64,000 nucleotides of DNA, taken from assembly GCA_023014485.1 (NCBI GenBank), contig JAJOZX010000090.1, positions 697,501 to 761,500 on the forward strand. The letters are read 5' to 3'. How positions within the stretch are numbered: the first letter of the stretch is position 1; every line of letters starts with the position of its first letter. Shown here piece after piece: positions 1 to 11,112 of the stretch. The DNA is from Bathynomus jamesi. Its lineage: Eukaryota > Arthropoda > Malacostraca > Isopoda > Cirolanidae. The translations under genes were made by a program, and so were the position numbers. Below the pieces are notes generated by a model, which ran no database searches, was not told the DNA's origin, and saw only the letters and a program-made list of their open reading frames with translations.

Positions 1-121
1 AAAATTCTCTGAAGTATTCTTTATTTGTATATTTTGCTTTTCGCTGAGGCTTTATTAGTTTTTTCATAATAAATGTTTAAATTCGGAAGATAATTTGTAA
101 TCACCCGATATATATATATAT

Positions 122-2889
122 TAGGGTGATTCAAAAAATCAAAGTTTTTTTTTAATTGTTCAACCTGTATTTTTGTTTCCTATGACAAAAAAGTAGTGTA
201 TGCCAAATTTGGTGAATTTTAAATACAATTTACTATGTGCTACCAGGCGTCAAAGTTTCCCTTTTTTTCAATTTGTTTGTTTTTACAACTTATGATTTTA
301 TGTTTAATTGTTTCTATTTCAGAATTTTGAATTAATGGTTTGTATACTAGTTTGCTTTAAATTGTTGTTTGGAACTCGTAATTTTTATACCGATTAATCG
401 ATTATGGAAGCTAGGCCTAACTCACCATCACCTAGTTGCTCAGTTGGGAGAAGTTCTACAAGAAAAGAAACTGAAGTATGGCTAATTGGGCAGCCCTCTG
501 CAGTACTAAAAACATCAGTATTACCATCAGAGAAGGAAATGATGGCCCTCTTCATGCACTACAGAAATATTAAAAAGCAAGGCATTAGAGAATCATGCTG
601 CTCTACTGCAGATGATGTTCTAGCAGTTTGGAAAAAAGCAGGAATACCAGCAAAACAAAGACTACATGTAGTAGATAAAATTCAAGGAATACTGAAGGAA
701 TGGCAGCTGCTTAAGATAAACAAAGCAAACAAATTGAAAAGATCACAAAATAATAAAGAAGAAAAATGGAAAGATAAACTGGAAAACTTATTTGACATTG
801 CTCATGAGAATGCTATGCAGCTTATAAAAAAGAAGATGATAAGAAATTCTTGAAAATGCAACGTGAGAAAGGCCGTCATGGAAAAATGGGTACCATTGAT
901 AAGGCTGTTGCTAGAAAAGAGCAAAGAGCAGCAGAAAAGCAACAACGTTATGAAAAGAGGAAAGCAGAAGAAGAGATCAAAAGAAAGAAGAATGAAGAGG
1001 CTGTCATACTCACCAGTACATCATGAGAATCAGAATCAGAGGAGAGTAAAATGATGAATCTGATTTCTGTGCTGCACAACCTTCAACATGGAAAAGTAAG
1101 GTTGGCAAACGTAGAAAATTGTTTGATGATAAATTATTAGGAAGTCTTGATGTTGCAAAATTGAGTGACAGAAATGCGTCTCTAGTTTTAATGTCAACAA
1201 TTCAAAGTCTAGGAAAAAATCCAGAAAAGTACAATGTTAGCTACTCTTCTATTCGTAAAGAGAGGATAAAATATAGAAAGAAAATTGCAGAGAACCTGAA
1301 AGAAGAATTCAAGCCAGAGGTGCCCCTAACAATTCACTGGGATGGAAAATTAATTGAAGATATTACAGGAATGCATATTGTTGACCGTCTGCTCGTATTG
1401 GTTTCAGGAGAAGGCGTTGATCAACTTCTTGGTGTGCCTAAACTGGATTCAGGTACTGGTCTCCTGACAGCAAATGCTGTGTATCAGACATCGCTTGAAT
1501 GGGGCATCTGCGAACAAATAAATGCATGTATTTCGATACAACGGCAGCCAATACTGGTCCTAGAAATGCTGCAGCTATTCTTCTAGAACAAAAATTCGAC
1601 AACGATTTATTGTGGCTGGCATGTCGACACCACATATTTGAAATTATGCTGGAAGCTGTTGTTTCAAAGTCTTTATCACCATCTTGTGGCCCAGATATAG
1701 TCCTTTTTATGAAGTTCAGAGAAAAATGGTCAAGCATTAATAAGGAGGACTACGAAACAGCATTATCAGATCCAGATATCTATGAAAATATTCATGACAT
1801 CAAAGATGACATAATTACATTTGCAGCAAATCAACTAGATACATTCCAACCAAGAGACGATTACCTAGAACTATTGCAGTTAATAATTATTTTTTTGGGA
1901 GGTGAACCAAAAGGTGGAATCAAATTTAAACATCCAGCAGGACTTCATCGGGCTAGGTGGATGGCCAAAATTATATATTCATTAAAATTTTTATGTTCAA
2001 ATCTCTTGATCTGGATTATTACAGAATCTTGTAGTCTACAAACAAATAAATGACACAATTGCATCTGTTGCTATTAAAAAACTGTTAGGTCACCTCTGGT
2101 ACCTATCAGAAGGACTGGTAGCCTTGGCGTTTTATGATGATAAAGTGCTTACTGAAACAAAAAACAAAATGGTAAAGGCCTTGCAAAATACAACAGAAAC
2201 TCTTCCTGCAAAACGGGCTTTTCTAGATCCTGCACTTATTCCAACGAAGAAATTAGAAGATTTTGTCACATCAAATACTCAAAGATTCTTTACAATAACA
2301 GAATTAATTTAGTTCAAAATTTTTACTCAAAGATGCTAAAGAATGGCATAATGATGAAGAGTATAACTCCGCTAAGAAATCTATCAAACAGTGGAAAGTC
2401 GTGAATGATGTAGCGGAAAGAGGAGTAAAATTAATGGATGAATATAATAAAATACTAACACATGACGAAGATCAAAAACAATTCTTGCTACAAGTAGTGA
2501 AAAACTACAGGGCTGTTTACCCTGATAGAAAAAAAGAAACATTGATGAAGTAAGGACAGCTAATATCTCAAATATCATGCTAGTTTAATTATGCATGCTT
2601 GTGCTTATGGTAGGACCTACGGGGGAGCTTTCCACATTAAAAAAAAGCAATGCGCCTTGTATTGTACTTCCTGGGTGGTGTGGAAAACTGTACAACAATA
2701 TTGGAAAAATTTGACAATTTGAGTCGTTCTGTCAATTTTGAATTGCTGGTAGCAACCCCTAAACATTAAAAATTTGCTAAAATATTTTAGGATAGTTGTT
2801 TTTATGCTGAAATGAACCATTTAAAGGGTTGAACACATTAAAATATAATATAAACAAAATATTTTTACCCCCATATTTGAATCACCCTA
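122..2889 (+). mobile_element. DNA transposon copy A (8-bp-TSD DDE family)
   Basis: The element is bounded by inverted ends TAGGGTGATTCAAA (122) and its complement ending at 2889. Both flanks read ATATATAT, compatible with an 8-bp target duplication but not diagnostic inside an (AT)n tract. It shares its protein family and the TAGGGTG terminus with the element at 8660-10927, where an 8-bp duplication is clear. TIR start and TSD length fit the hAT superfamily or a close relative. The exact superfamily is not settled from sequence alone. Confidence 0.7.
404..2553 (+). pseudogene. Transposase of copy A, frameshifted
   Basis: A DDE-type transposase in several frames. The N-terminal part (404-1050) is basic and Lys-rich. 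A switch near 850 continues into a coiled, charged stretch. The core (1119-2050) has HWDGK near 1336, GVPKLDSGTG near 1433, then after a frameshift near 1520 FDTTAANTG and ACRHHIFE. This spacing of acidic residues followed by a C-H-H cluster is typical of hAT and related (C/D)2H transposases. The C-terminal part includes LEDFVTSNTQRFF (near 2250) and, in another frame, VVNDVAERGVKLM (near 2400). The same C-terminal blocks occur in the protein at 9137-10380, confirming one family. At least four frame changes and stops make it non-functional. I do not know a standard family name. Confidence 0.65.
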
Positions 2890-2895
2890 ATATAT

Positions 2896-2931
<36 letters not shown>
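2890..2931. repeat. (AT)n microsatellite
   Basis: Nearly pure AT dinucleotides joining the right end of copy A to the first LTR. It supplies the ATATA target-like sequence beside each LTR downstream. Confidence 0.95.
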
Positions 2932-2932
<1 letters not shown>

Positions 2933-3380
2933 GTTAAACACAGACCGTGCATGGCACAAGGAACTCTTCTGGGAAAATTAAATCCACTATAGTCCGAATA
3001 AGTAATGATAAATGACAATATACCATAGTTTTTTTCCTTTTTCATGATTTTAGCCCGACGTGGGCAACGGGTCTCTCGCAAAGAGATCCATAAATATAGC
3101 TTCCCTCACCAGCTATCTGCAAAGCAGACAGGATCCAGCTTTGGGACGTGGATCTAGGGTTTAAAGCAAACCTAGATCCCTACACTCAGAACCTCTATAT
3201 AAGTAAAAGACTCGTTGCATTCACGTCGTGTTGAATAAATCAAAGAAAAAGGGGGTAACTATTGTATTTTTAGCCAAAAAAACCAAAACTTAAACCTCAA
3301 CCGGGACATTGAGCGTCCACTTTTCAAGGCACGAAACACGTCCGTTTAGTATACACAAACAGAATGGTTCCCTGAGAACA
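2932..3380 (+). mobile_element. Solo LTR 1, complete
   Basis: A 449-bp unit beginning TGTTAAACACAG and ending CTGAGAACA, i.e. TG...CA with short inverted TGTT/AACA ends. It contains TATATAAG and, 31 bp downstream, AATAAA, the order expected of U3-R in an LTR. ATATA precedes it and follows it (3381-3385), compatible with a 5-bp target duplication. No internal retroviral-type coding region is present, so it is read as a solo LTR. The retrotransposon superfamily is unknown. Confidence 0.65.
3196..3239 (+). promoter_or_regulatory. LTR promoter and poly(A) signals
   Basis: TATATAAG (3196-3203) is a good TATA box and AATAAA (3234-3239) a polyadenylation hexamer 31 bp later. Inverted equivalents lie in the minus-strand LTR at 3762-4208. 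Activity is inferred. Confidence 0.5.
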
Positions 3381-3385
3381 ATATA

Positions 3386-3658
3386 TGTTAAACACAGACC
3401 GTGCATGGCACAAGGAACTCTTCTGGGAAAATTAAATCCACTATAGTCCGAAAGTAATGATAAATGACAAATACCATAGTTTTTTTCCTTTTTCATGATT
3501 TTAGCCCGACGTGGGCAACGGGTCTCTCGCAAAGAGATCCCATAAATATAGCTTCCCTCACCAGCTATCTGCAAAGCAGACAGGATCCAGCTTTGGGACG
3601 TGGATCTAGGGTTTAAAGCAAACCTAGATCCCTACACTCAGAACCTCTATATAAGTAA
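3386..3658 (+). mobile_element. Solo LTR 2, 3'-truncated
   Basis: A second direct copy starts right after the 5-bp ATATA at 3381-3385 and matches LTR 1 almost exactly. It stops just after the TATA box, where the sequence switches to an inverted LTR copy. Confidence 0.65.
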
Positions 3659-3756
3659 AACTATGGTATTTGTCATTTATCATTACTTATTCGGACTATA
3701 GTGGATTTAATTTTCCCAGAAGAGTTCCTTGTGCCATGCACGGTCTGTGTTTAACA
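3659..3756 (-). mobile_element. LTR 3 fragment, inverted
   Basis: Reverse complement of the first ~100 bp of the LTR, ending TTTAACA. It is followed by TATAT (3757-3761), the complement of the ATATA spacer on the left side. Confidence 0.65.
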
Positions 3757-3761
3757 TATAT

Positions 3762-4208
3762 TGTTTCAGGGAACCATTCTGAGTTTGTGTATACTAAACG
3801 GACGTGTTTCGTGCCTTGAAAAGTGGACGCTCAATGTCCCGGTTGAGGTTTAAGTTTTGGTTTTTTGGCTAAAAATACAATAGTTACCCCCTTTTTCTTT
3901 GATTTATTCAACACGACGTGAATGCAACGAGTCTTTTACTTATATAGAGGTTCTGAGTGTAGGGATCTAGGTTTGCTTTAAACCCTAGATCCACGTCCCA
4001 AAGCTGGATCCTGTCTGCTTTGCAGATAGCTGGTGAGGGAAGCTATATTTAGGGATCTCTTTGCGAGAGACCCGTTGCCCACGTCGGGCTAAAATCATGA
4101 AAAAGGAAAAAAACTATGGTATTTGTCATTTATCATTACTTATTCGGACTATAGTGGATTTAATTTTCCAGAAGAGTTCCTTGTGCCATGCACGGTCTGT
4201 GTTTAACA
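3762..4208 (-). mobile_element. Solo LTR 4, complete, inverted
   Basis: A 447-bp full copy in inverted orientation, beginning TGTTTCAGGG and ending GTTTAACA, again bounded by TATAT at 3757-3761 and 4209-4213. The match to LTR 1 is very high, so the copies are recent relative to the decayed transposon next door. Confidence 0.65.
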
Positions 4209-4213
4209 TATAT

Positions 4214-4245
4214 TGTTCTCAGGGAACCATTCTGAGTTTGTGTAA
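4214..4245 (-). mobile_element. LTR 5 fragment, inverted
   Basis: About 30 bp of the LTR 3' end, starting TGTTCTCAGG directly after the TATAT spacer, then dissolving into (AT)n. Confidence 0.55.
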
Positions 4246-4823
4246 TTATATATATATATAATATTATATATATATATATATATATATAAGGTAAGTGAGT
4301 AAGTAAGTGGGGAGAAGATGCCAGTAAGGGTAAGATGCCATAGATGGTGTAGTTCAATAATTTATCGGTTGAGGGCAGCATCGACTACAGAGATCAGTTG
4401 AACATGTGTGGATTCATTTTGCACCCGTTTCAACAAAGTGCTGGAGTGTTTGCAGGGCCGTTTCTAGCCATTAGGGGGCCCTAAGCAGTATACCCATTTG
4501 AGGCCCCACCCCCTCCATCCACCAACTCACTCCTTACTACATCACCTCAGCACACACATACAAAAAATGGCTGTGTTAATAAAAAACAATTATGAAACAA
4601 TTTTAATGAAACATTTACAGTATATCCAAACCAACAAACATGTACTTTCAGAAGACAAACAGAAATATACTCTTCATGAAATTCCTGAAAATTAGCTTAT
4701 ACATTATTTAGAATGAATGACAACTATGTATAAAAAATAATGCAATTATCAACTACCAAACAATTACTAACTCTACGATACAATCGTGTAATAGCTAACT
4801 GTTATACAGAACAGTTTGTATCT

Positions 4824-7551
4824 TCAAAATTTTTGCCTCCTAGATTTTTTCTGGGCGAAATCATCAATAACATCATCATATGAAATCTCCCTGCCAACGT
4901 CCTGGTTGATGCTTATGATGCCAAGGCCACTGAGGCGATCCTGCTCCATTGATGATCTGAGGTAGTTCTTCATTAGCTTCATCTTAGAGAAGCTCCTCTC
5001 GGCTGACGCTACTGTCACAGGTAGAGTGCAGGCAATTCTTAGTGCAACCCAGAGATTGGAGTATAGTTCCTCCAGTTGCTTCTGATGAATGAAGGAGAGA
5101 AGCTCCAATGCAGTCATGTTGTGTGAAGGTAAAGTCGGCAAGTTCTTAATTTCGAGGGCCAGTTCTCTTCCATCATTGTCAGAGTCAGCTCCAGAGCTCA
5201 GTATCTTTGAGAGATTTTCACACTTGCAGGACAAGTCTTCCTTGTTCATTGTAGTGAAATTTAGGAGAACCCCAAATATGTCCCTCACATCATCTAATGT
5301 TTTGAATCTCTCATTTATTGACCTGATGGCACAATCCACCAACACATTTGAAAAATTTGACTTCCAGCCTCTTTAAGGCTTCTGTAAATGGTTCGTCAGG
5401 AGCTTCGTAAGCAAAGTGCTTTTTTGTGGATCTGAGCCTCTTCTCCTTCAGCACAGGCTCCACATTCATTTCCTCACATATGTCCCTAGCTACGACTTGT
5501 GCTGCAACAAAACCTGTGTTTCTGTAGCTGGTGAGTGAGTCTTTTGTTTTTGTGAGGAGGTTGACTGCCACATCAAACTGCATTGTAGGAGACTGCAGAA
5601 GTTTGCCCACATGGTTAACTGCATGAAGAATGTCATAGTGTCATACCATACTACTGTGCAAATCTGAAAGCGATAAGACCCTACCTCCTCTGCAAGTGCT
5701 TGTGCTTCAGTCCTGGCTATGGCATCTGTGGCATTATTTCTGACTTCCAACAGGGCCTCTCTGATATTGTGTCTCTGGTATCGCACAGCCTCAATGCTCT
5801 TAAGCCGGCTCTCCCACCTGGTTTCACTCCAAGACTTGAGTGTTATGTTCACGTGCTTCTTTAGGATTGTCCAGCTCTGTGTAGTTGCTGCAAAAAGGTT
5901 GTACAATTTTTGTACGTTCCCAAAGAAGCTGATGGCATCTGTGGAAGCTTTAGCTGCATCAGCCACTACAAGATTCAGAGTGTGAGCCCACATGGAACAT
6001 AGAGTGCACGACAGTTCCTCTAATAACCTTGCCTGAACACCTTTGTTCTTGCCCTTCATGTTCGCTCCGTTGTCATATGACTGTCCTCTGCAGTCATGAA
6101 AGTGAATATTCAGTTCATCTAGTCTCTTCAGAATCAGAACTAATAAACCCAAGCCTGTACTTTCTGAAGCCTCAAGAAAGCCCAAGAAGTATTCTTTTAT
6201 TTCTGGTACTTCACCCATTTTAACAGTTCTGATAATTAATAATCGACATCTGTTCTTGGTGGCTTATGTCTGGAGTGCAGTCTAAAATGAGTGAGTAATA
6301 TTTAGCTTGTTTTATTTCTGCAAGAATGGCATCCAAGATCTTCCCACTAATGGACCCAATGGGCTCATTTTGAATGATGTTTCCTAGGTAACTTGAATGA
6401 CTATATTGGCCACTTTCGACTCTGCTGATGTGTTGTTTCATCACTGGATCAAATTTGGCAAACAGCTCAACCTCCTTCAAGAAGTTGCCATTGTCTCGAT
6501 TGTACAATGTAGAGGAAGACCCCCTGAAAGCAAGGTTTCTCTCTGCCAGTGATTGGATTATACTTACAAGACGTGTGAGAACATCTCGCCAGCGTCTTCG
6601 CTCTACCTCCATTAATGACATTTCAGTTTGGTCAATGGCCCTCCCAGTTTTTAGCCGCAGTTCCAGATCCTTCCATGTTGCCATGTTATCTGCATGTTCT
6701 GAACTATTTTCATGGCCTTTCAGAAGCGAACCAACGTTTATCCAGTCTGAAAGTCCATCCGTAATTAGTTTGTACGACTTCCTTGAAAACAGCTTGCAGC
6801 AGAAGCAATAAAGAGCATCATTCTTTCTAGAGTACATCAGCCAGCTTCGTTTTATTTTTTCCACATTAATTAATGTTCTGTACATATAATGGTGATGAAC
6901 GCTTCTACCGTCCACTCTTTTAGGGAATGTGAAATCTGGACTGATTTGAAATGGTCCTCGAAACACCAGATCTGTCTTCAAGGCATCTGACAGGACAACT
7001 GGCCAGTCATACGGATCAAGCGGTGGAGCAGATCTTGGTTCTTGTTGCTCAGTAGAAATGCCTGTGTGTGGTGTTTGAAGCTGAACAGAAGATGGACCAC
7101 TTGTTGGTTCATCAGGCTCTACTTCTACTGGTGTTTGAGGTTGCATAGAGGATGGTCCTGCTGTTGGCTCATGATGCTCATCAGGCTTTGCTAAGGATGG
7201 TTTTTCCAAATATTTCAGTAGTGCTCCTGAGAACATAACATTACATATTCTGTTAATTTTTGCTAAAATACTCTTTCTTATCGTGTTTGATAATTGATAT
7301 GTGTGAACAGAATTTGAGGTGTGATCCATTAAATTTCACATTTCGAAATATTATAAATATTACAAAGACTAGCTTACTCTACACGATTCCTGAGCACTTG
7401 CCTAGCTTGATGGTCTACCTAACTTAGTTGCCTGAACTGTAATCATAAAAATATACAAGTGGCACATCTCACCTGTGCTACTGGAAAGCTTATCCTCCTC
7501 TATTTTCTTCTTTTTCCGTTTTTCAGCTCCTGATGGATAATGTTGTTTCAT
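4824..7551 (-). pseudogene. hAT transposase (ZMYM1/TTF-like), spliced and frameshifted
   Basis: Exon 1 (7551-7473) starts MKQHYPSGAEKRKKKK and ends at a GT donor. The intron runs to an AG at 7228-7227, and exon 2 opens GALLKYLEKP. The open frame that begins at 7329 therefore starts inside the intron and is not the true start. Domains in order: proline/serine linker, TTF-type zinc finger (ALYCFCCKLFS... GHENSSEH), DUF4371-like region with LAFRGSSS and LILDCTPDIS, a central block with YDNGANMKGKNKG and TRWESRLK, and the C-terminal hAT dimerisation domain (SAERSFSKMKLMKNYLR). Three frame breaks are visible: near 6236, at an 8-bp tandem duplication near 5635, and near 5345. Catalytic blocks are otherwise recognisable. 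It is dead as it stands. Confidence 0.85.
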
Positions 7552-7625
7552 TTTCCAAGATGCACGAAGTCACATCTAGTTAACCACAACTAATCTGCTA
7601 AATAATAATAATAATAATAATAATT

Positions 7626-8064
7626 GAGGGGTCGCGCGTCTTAAGGTACCTAAGCGCCACCACAGGCGAAAACGTGTTTTTGATGGATATCACTATTTTC
7701 ACCCTTCCTCTATCGCGTGGTTTGGGTTATAATGACCTTACGACACTAGAAGTATGGTTGAAAACTTTATGAAGCGAACTACTTTTGTCACTCTCGCGCC
7801 AGCCAAACGTTCACCCAAAGTTCGGCATAATAAGAAAATAAAAAAAATAAAAAAAATATATATAAAATATAAAATATGAAAATCTATTCCACAAACTCAT
7901 CAATATCTTCATTATCATACTTAGAACTCTAACTTAGCCAAAAATTAACGTTCTAGCTCAATTAACAACAGAGATACTATTGCCAGAATATTGCTGAACT
8001 TTGGAGGCGATTTCTGACGAATTTTAATTTTGGCGCTTAGGTACCTTAAGACGCGAGACCCCTC
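7626..8064. mobile_element. MITE-1 copy 1
   Basis: A 439-bp element with TIRs GAGGGGTCGCGCGTCTTAAG and complement, flanked by AATT on both sides (7622-7625, 8065-8068). A second copy lies at 45361-45801. It sits inside hAT 1, so it is younger than that insertion. No coding capacity is seen. Confidence 0.85.
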
Positions 8065-8428
8065 AATTGCTATAATTGTAACGTTAATCAAATACATTCA
8101 ATTAATCAGACCATTTAGGTTTTAACCAACAAAATTCACATTATCTGAAAAAGATGAGAAAAGAATTAATAAACTTGAAAACATAACGAAAATATTTCTA
8201 GGTTTTAAAGTGTTACAAAATCTCTTAATAATTAGTAAATTTGTGAAATAATGTTTTACAATACTAGAAAAATTAAGCATTTAGGAAAGTATAAGCATAT
8301 AGTAAGAATAAAGTTAAATAATATAGAAATAAGATCTCACAATAGTTATTTACACATAACGACCAAAACGGTTCGTATGTCTCCGTTTTATCACATTTGT
8401 CTCATACAAAAACTTTAATTAATACGAC

Positions 8429-8478
<50 letters not shown>
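8429..8478. repeat. (TAA)n microsatellite
   Basis: About 16 TAA units inside hAT 1, close to its right end. Confidence 0.95.
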
Positions 8479-8481
<3 letters not shown>

Positions 8482-8659
8482 TAATATTAATAATAACTTC
8501 AGCTATATTCCTATTCTTGCCCACTGAGCTATGACCTGGGAGCCTGTCTAGGGGGCCCCTAGTAGCAGCGGGGACCTAAGCGCCCGCTTAGTCTGCTTAT
8601 GCCAGGAAACGGCCCTGAGTGTTTGTGGTAACTAGAGCAAGATTCCTCTGCAAGTACAC

Positions 8660-9028
8660 TAGGGTGGCCCACTTTTCAATTTTTTTTAAAAGTATAGGTT
8701 ATCGTAGTTTTTTCCATTATTTGGCACTATACTAGCACATTGGTACCATTTTTACAAAAATTGATCAATATTTAGGGGTCTCGCATCGACCTTGAAATTA
8801 CTAGTTTTTTTTAATATGCGTACTTTTTAACTTTTTACTGAATCAAGATAAATCATTAAGTAGGGATGTTTTCTGAATCCTCTTAATGATAGAAGTCGTT
8901 TGGTGTGCCTTCCAATGCCATACGACTAACGGTTTAAAAGTTGTGCCTGTATACAGGTAATACCAATGTGCTAGTATAGTGCCAAATAATGGGAAAAACC
9001 ACGATCACCTATACTTTTCAAAAAAATC
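8660..9028. repeat. Left palindromic arm of copy B
   Basis: The segment AAAGTATAGGT...CACTATACTAGC near 8685-8735 returns inverted near 8970-9023, so the arm can fold on itself. The whole arm is also repeated inverted at 10560-10927. Confidence 0.8.
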
Positions 9029-9136
9029 AGCAAATAGCAGACAAATAAGGAAGAAAGAAACAATAACTTAAACAATCACTTTTGCATTGTATTGACCACT
9101 ATCACACGTCACTGGCTGCAACGTTGTCCCTCTGTG

Positions 9137-10380
9137 CTATGTCATCGTGGCGAGTGATGACTTCTTGAAGTCGCCGAGCTCTTTCCGGTTCTTTTCCACC
9201 ACTTGCAGAAGATCCTGCAGCTGTGCCTCGTCCTTTGTGACCGTGTTCGCATAGTCTTGTATCAGTTGGACTCCTCTTTCAGCGACGTCATTGGTGACCT
9301 GGAGATTAGAGATCACATCCTTCAGACGACAAAAGTCCTCGTTCTCGTCCCACTTATCAGTTGGCAGGGTGAGCCACGAAGACCCATACATCTTCAGACC
9401 TGCAAATAAGAACCAGGAGGACTCGTCGATCAGGTCGGGGAGTAGCGTCATCTCGTCGACTGAGACGTTCTCGTATGTGATAGCAGCCACAATGCTTACT
9501 ACCTATGTAGAGAATGGAAAGTGGAAAGGAAACTGTCAAGAATACATGTGGGTTACGGGACACTTTAAAACTGACGCTATCGATGAATACTATACACAAT
9601 ACGCACCTGATTATTGGACATGCGGAAACGATCAGCCACTTCCATGACAGCAGGTGCATTAAGGATGCGGCGAGGAAGATTGACAGACACACTTGGCTCT
9701 TTCGGCAGGGGGAACGCTAGTTCTGTCTCCGACTCTCCTGACATGCCAGTATCATCATTCTCCATGGCCTCATCTCCGGTTTCGTATGCACACTTTGAGG
9801 TTTGCGGCTCCTGGCGAGGACGTTTTCTTCCTTCCTGTAGCTTTCTTTTTACAGCGAAAACTTTATCGTTCCCGCTCATCGTTGCCACCCGAGGACCACG
9901 TTGATCGAGGTAGAAGTCAATGTCTTCTTTCTTGTCCTTGCCGGACAGCAGTCGATTCTTCTTTATATCTTCGACAGCGTCAGATGCTCCGATATCCCAC
10001 AGCTTGTCCACACTGTCCGAAAACTTCTGCCGTTTTCCTCCGGCGTCAGTTTCTCGTTTTCTGCTCTTTTGGAGTAAGTGCCACTCTTTCCACAATGCCT
10101 CTAGCTTCCGTTCGCAGTTGAGCTTTGTGATTGTTTTAATGCGGGCCATGTTCCAAAACTTTAAGACGTTGTTTACGGTTTCTTTGAATGCGTCTTTCCT
10201 GTTAGCAGTGTACTGGATAACACTGAAGAAGTATTGCAAAACCTGCCGTGTTGTTGGCAATTTGCTACCACTGATGGAGGACGACGGTTGGCCAACTAAA
10301 AAATTTCCGAGGCCGATCTTAGAGAAGGTAGCGATGTTATTTTCGCCTTTCCTTTGATGACTCTCTATTTGTAGCTTCAA
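9137..10380 (-). pseudogene. Transposase of copy B, internally deleted
   Basis: The minus-strand N-terminal part (10380-9577) contains QREKG-equivalent DQRGPRVATMSG and VMEVADRFRMSNNQVRIVYS. The C-terminal part (9490-9137) contains ESSWFLFAGLKMYGSSWL and VTNDVAERGVQLIQDY. The C-terminal block matches VVNDVAERGVKLM of copy A. The core with HWDGK and FDTTAANTG seen in copy A is absent, so the element could only have moved in trans. The join near 9490-9600 is a frame change. Base composition is more GC-rich than the AT-rich flanks. Function is inferred only from the homology to copy A and the element structure. Confidence 0.65.
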
Positions 10381-10559
10381 GAGTTCTTCCAGTTATGGTT
10401 GCCATCGATTTGTCCATGACAAAGGATGAGGAACTCAGACAGAATTTCAAAATGTTATGATCTGCAAAAAAAGAAATAGGTTAGGTACCTGGCACAGGCA
10501 TAGTGCATTTTCTGATTACCTATATACATTATACATTCCGCCCGGGTATGGTGACTCAT

Positions 10560-10927
10560 TTTTTGAAAAGTATAGGTGATCGTGGTTTTTCCCATTATTT
10601 GGCACTATACTAGCACATTGGTATTACCTGTATACAGGCACAACCTTTAAACCGTTAGTCGTATGACATTGGCAGGCACACCAAACGACTTCTCTCATTA
10701 AGAGGATTCAGAAAACATCCCTACTTAATGATTTATCTTGATTCAGTAAAAAGTTAAAAAGTACGCAAGTTTAAAAAAAAACTAGTAATTTCAAGGTCGA
10801 TGCGAGACCCCTAAATTTTGATCAATTTTTGTAAAAATGGTACCAATGTGCTAGTATAGTGCCAAATAATGGGAAAAACCATGATCACCTATACTTTTAA
10901 AAAAAAATTGAAAAGTGGGCCACCCTA
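10560..10927. repeat. Right palindromic arm of copy B
   Basis: Inverted copy of 8660-9028. It again contains the internal foldback with CACTATACTAGCACATTGGT at one end and its complement at the other. Confidence 0.8.
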
Positions 10928-10935
10928 AAGTACAC

Positions 10936-11112
10936 GTGCGATATAATATTAGGAAGTTTGTTATATAGGCCATTGTAGGTAAATAGCAAATGCATGTAAA
11001 ATTATTGCTAACTGAAATCATAAACTGGGCCATAGTCAGTAGGCTGGTAACCTTTGTATGGGCCGCCATGTTCTTAACCATAGAACTAAGCAATCTAGAT
11101 TGGAATGCAGTG
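10936..11112. other. Remnant of the pogo-like element
   Basis: Short non-coding AT-rich stretch between copy B and the LINE. No open frame or motif is recognisable. It is assigned to the split pogo-like element by position only. Confidence 0.4.

Larger units (their letters stand above)
4453..8617 (-). mobile_element. hAT transposon 1 with intact TIRs and TSD
   Basis: It starts CAGGGCCGTTTCTAG and ends with the complement GAAACGGCCCTG. The perfect 8-bp duplication AGTGTTTG lies at 4445-4452 and 8618-8625, diagnostic of hAT insertion. The 4165-bp length is typical of autonomous ZMYM1/TTF-type hAT elements. It carries a spliced transposase on the minus strand and a later MITE insertion (7626-8064). 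Confidence 0.92.
8660..10927 (-). mobile_element. DNA transposon copy B (8-bp-TSD DDE family)
   Basis: The ends are TAGGGTGGCCCACTTTTC and its complement. The perfect 8-bp duplication AAGTACAC is at 8652-8659 and 10928-10935. Each ~370-bp terminal arm is itself an imperfect palindrome. It carries parts of a transposase related to that of copy A, with the catalytic middle deleted. It is inserted in the pogo-like element. Confidence 0.85.

Noticed and set aside
4061..4261. Short open frames in both strands of the LTR array
   Set aside because: The same peptide appears in each LTR copy and crosses LTR regulatory sequence. No gag or pol motif is present.
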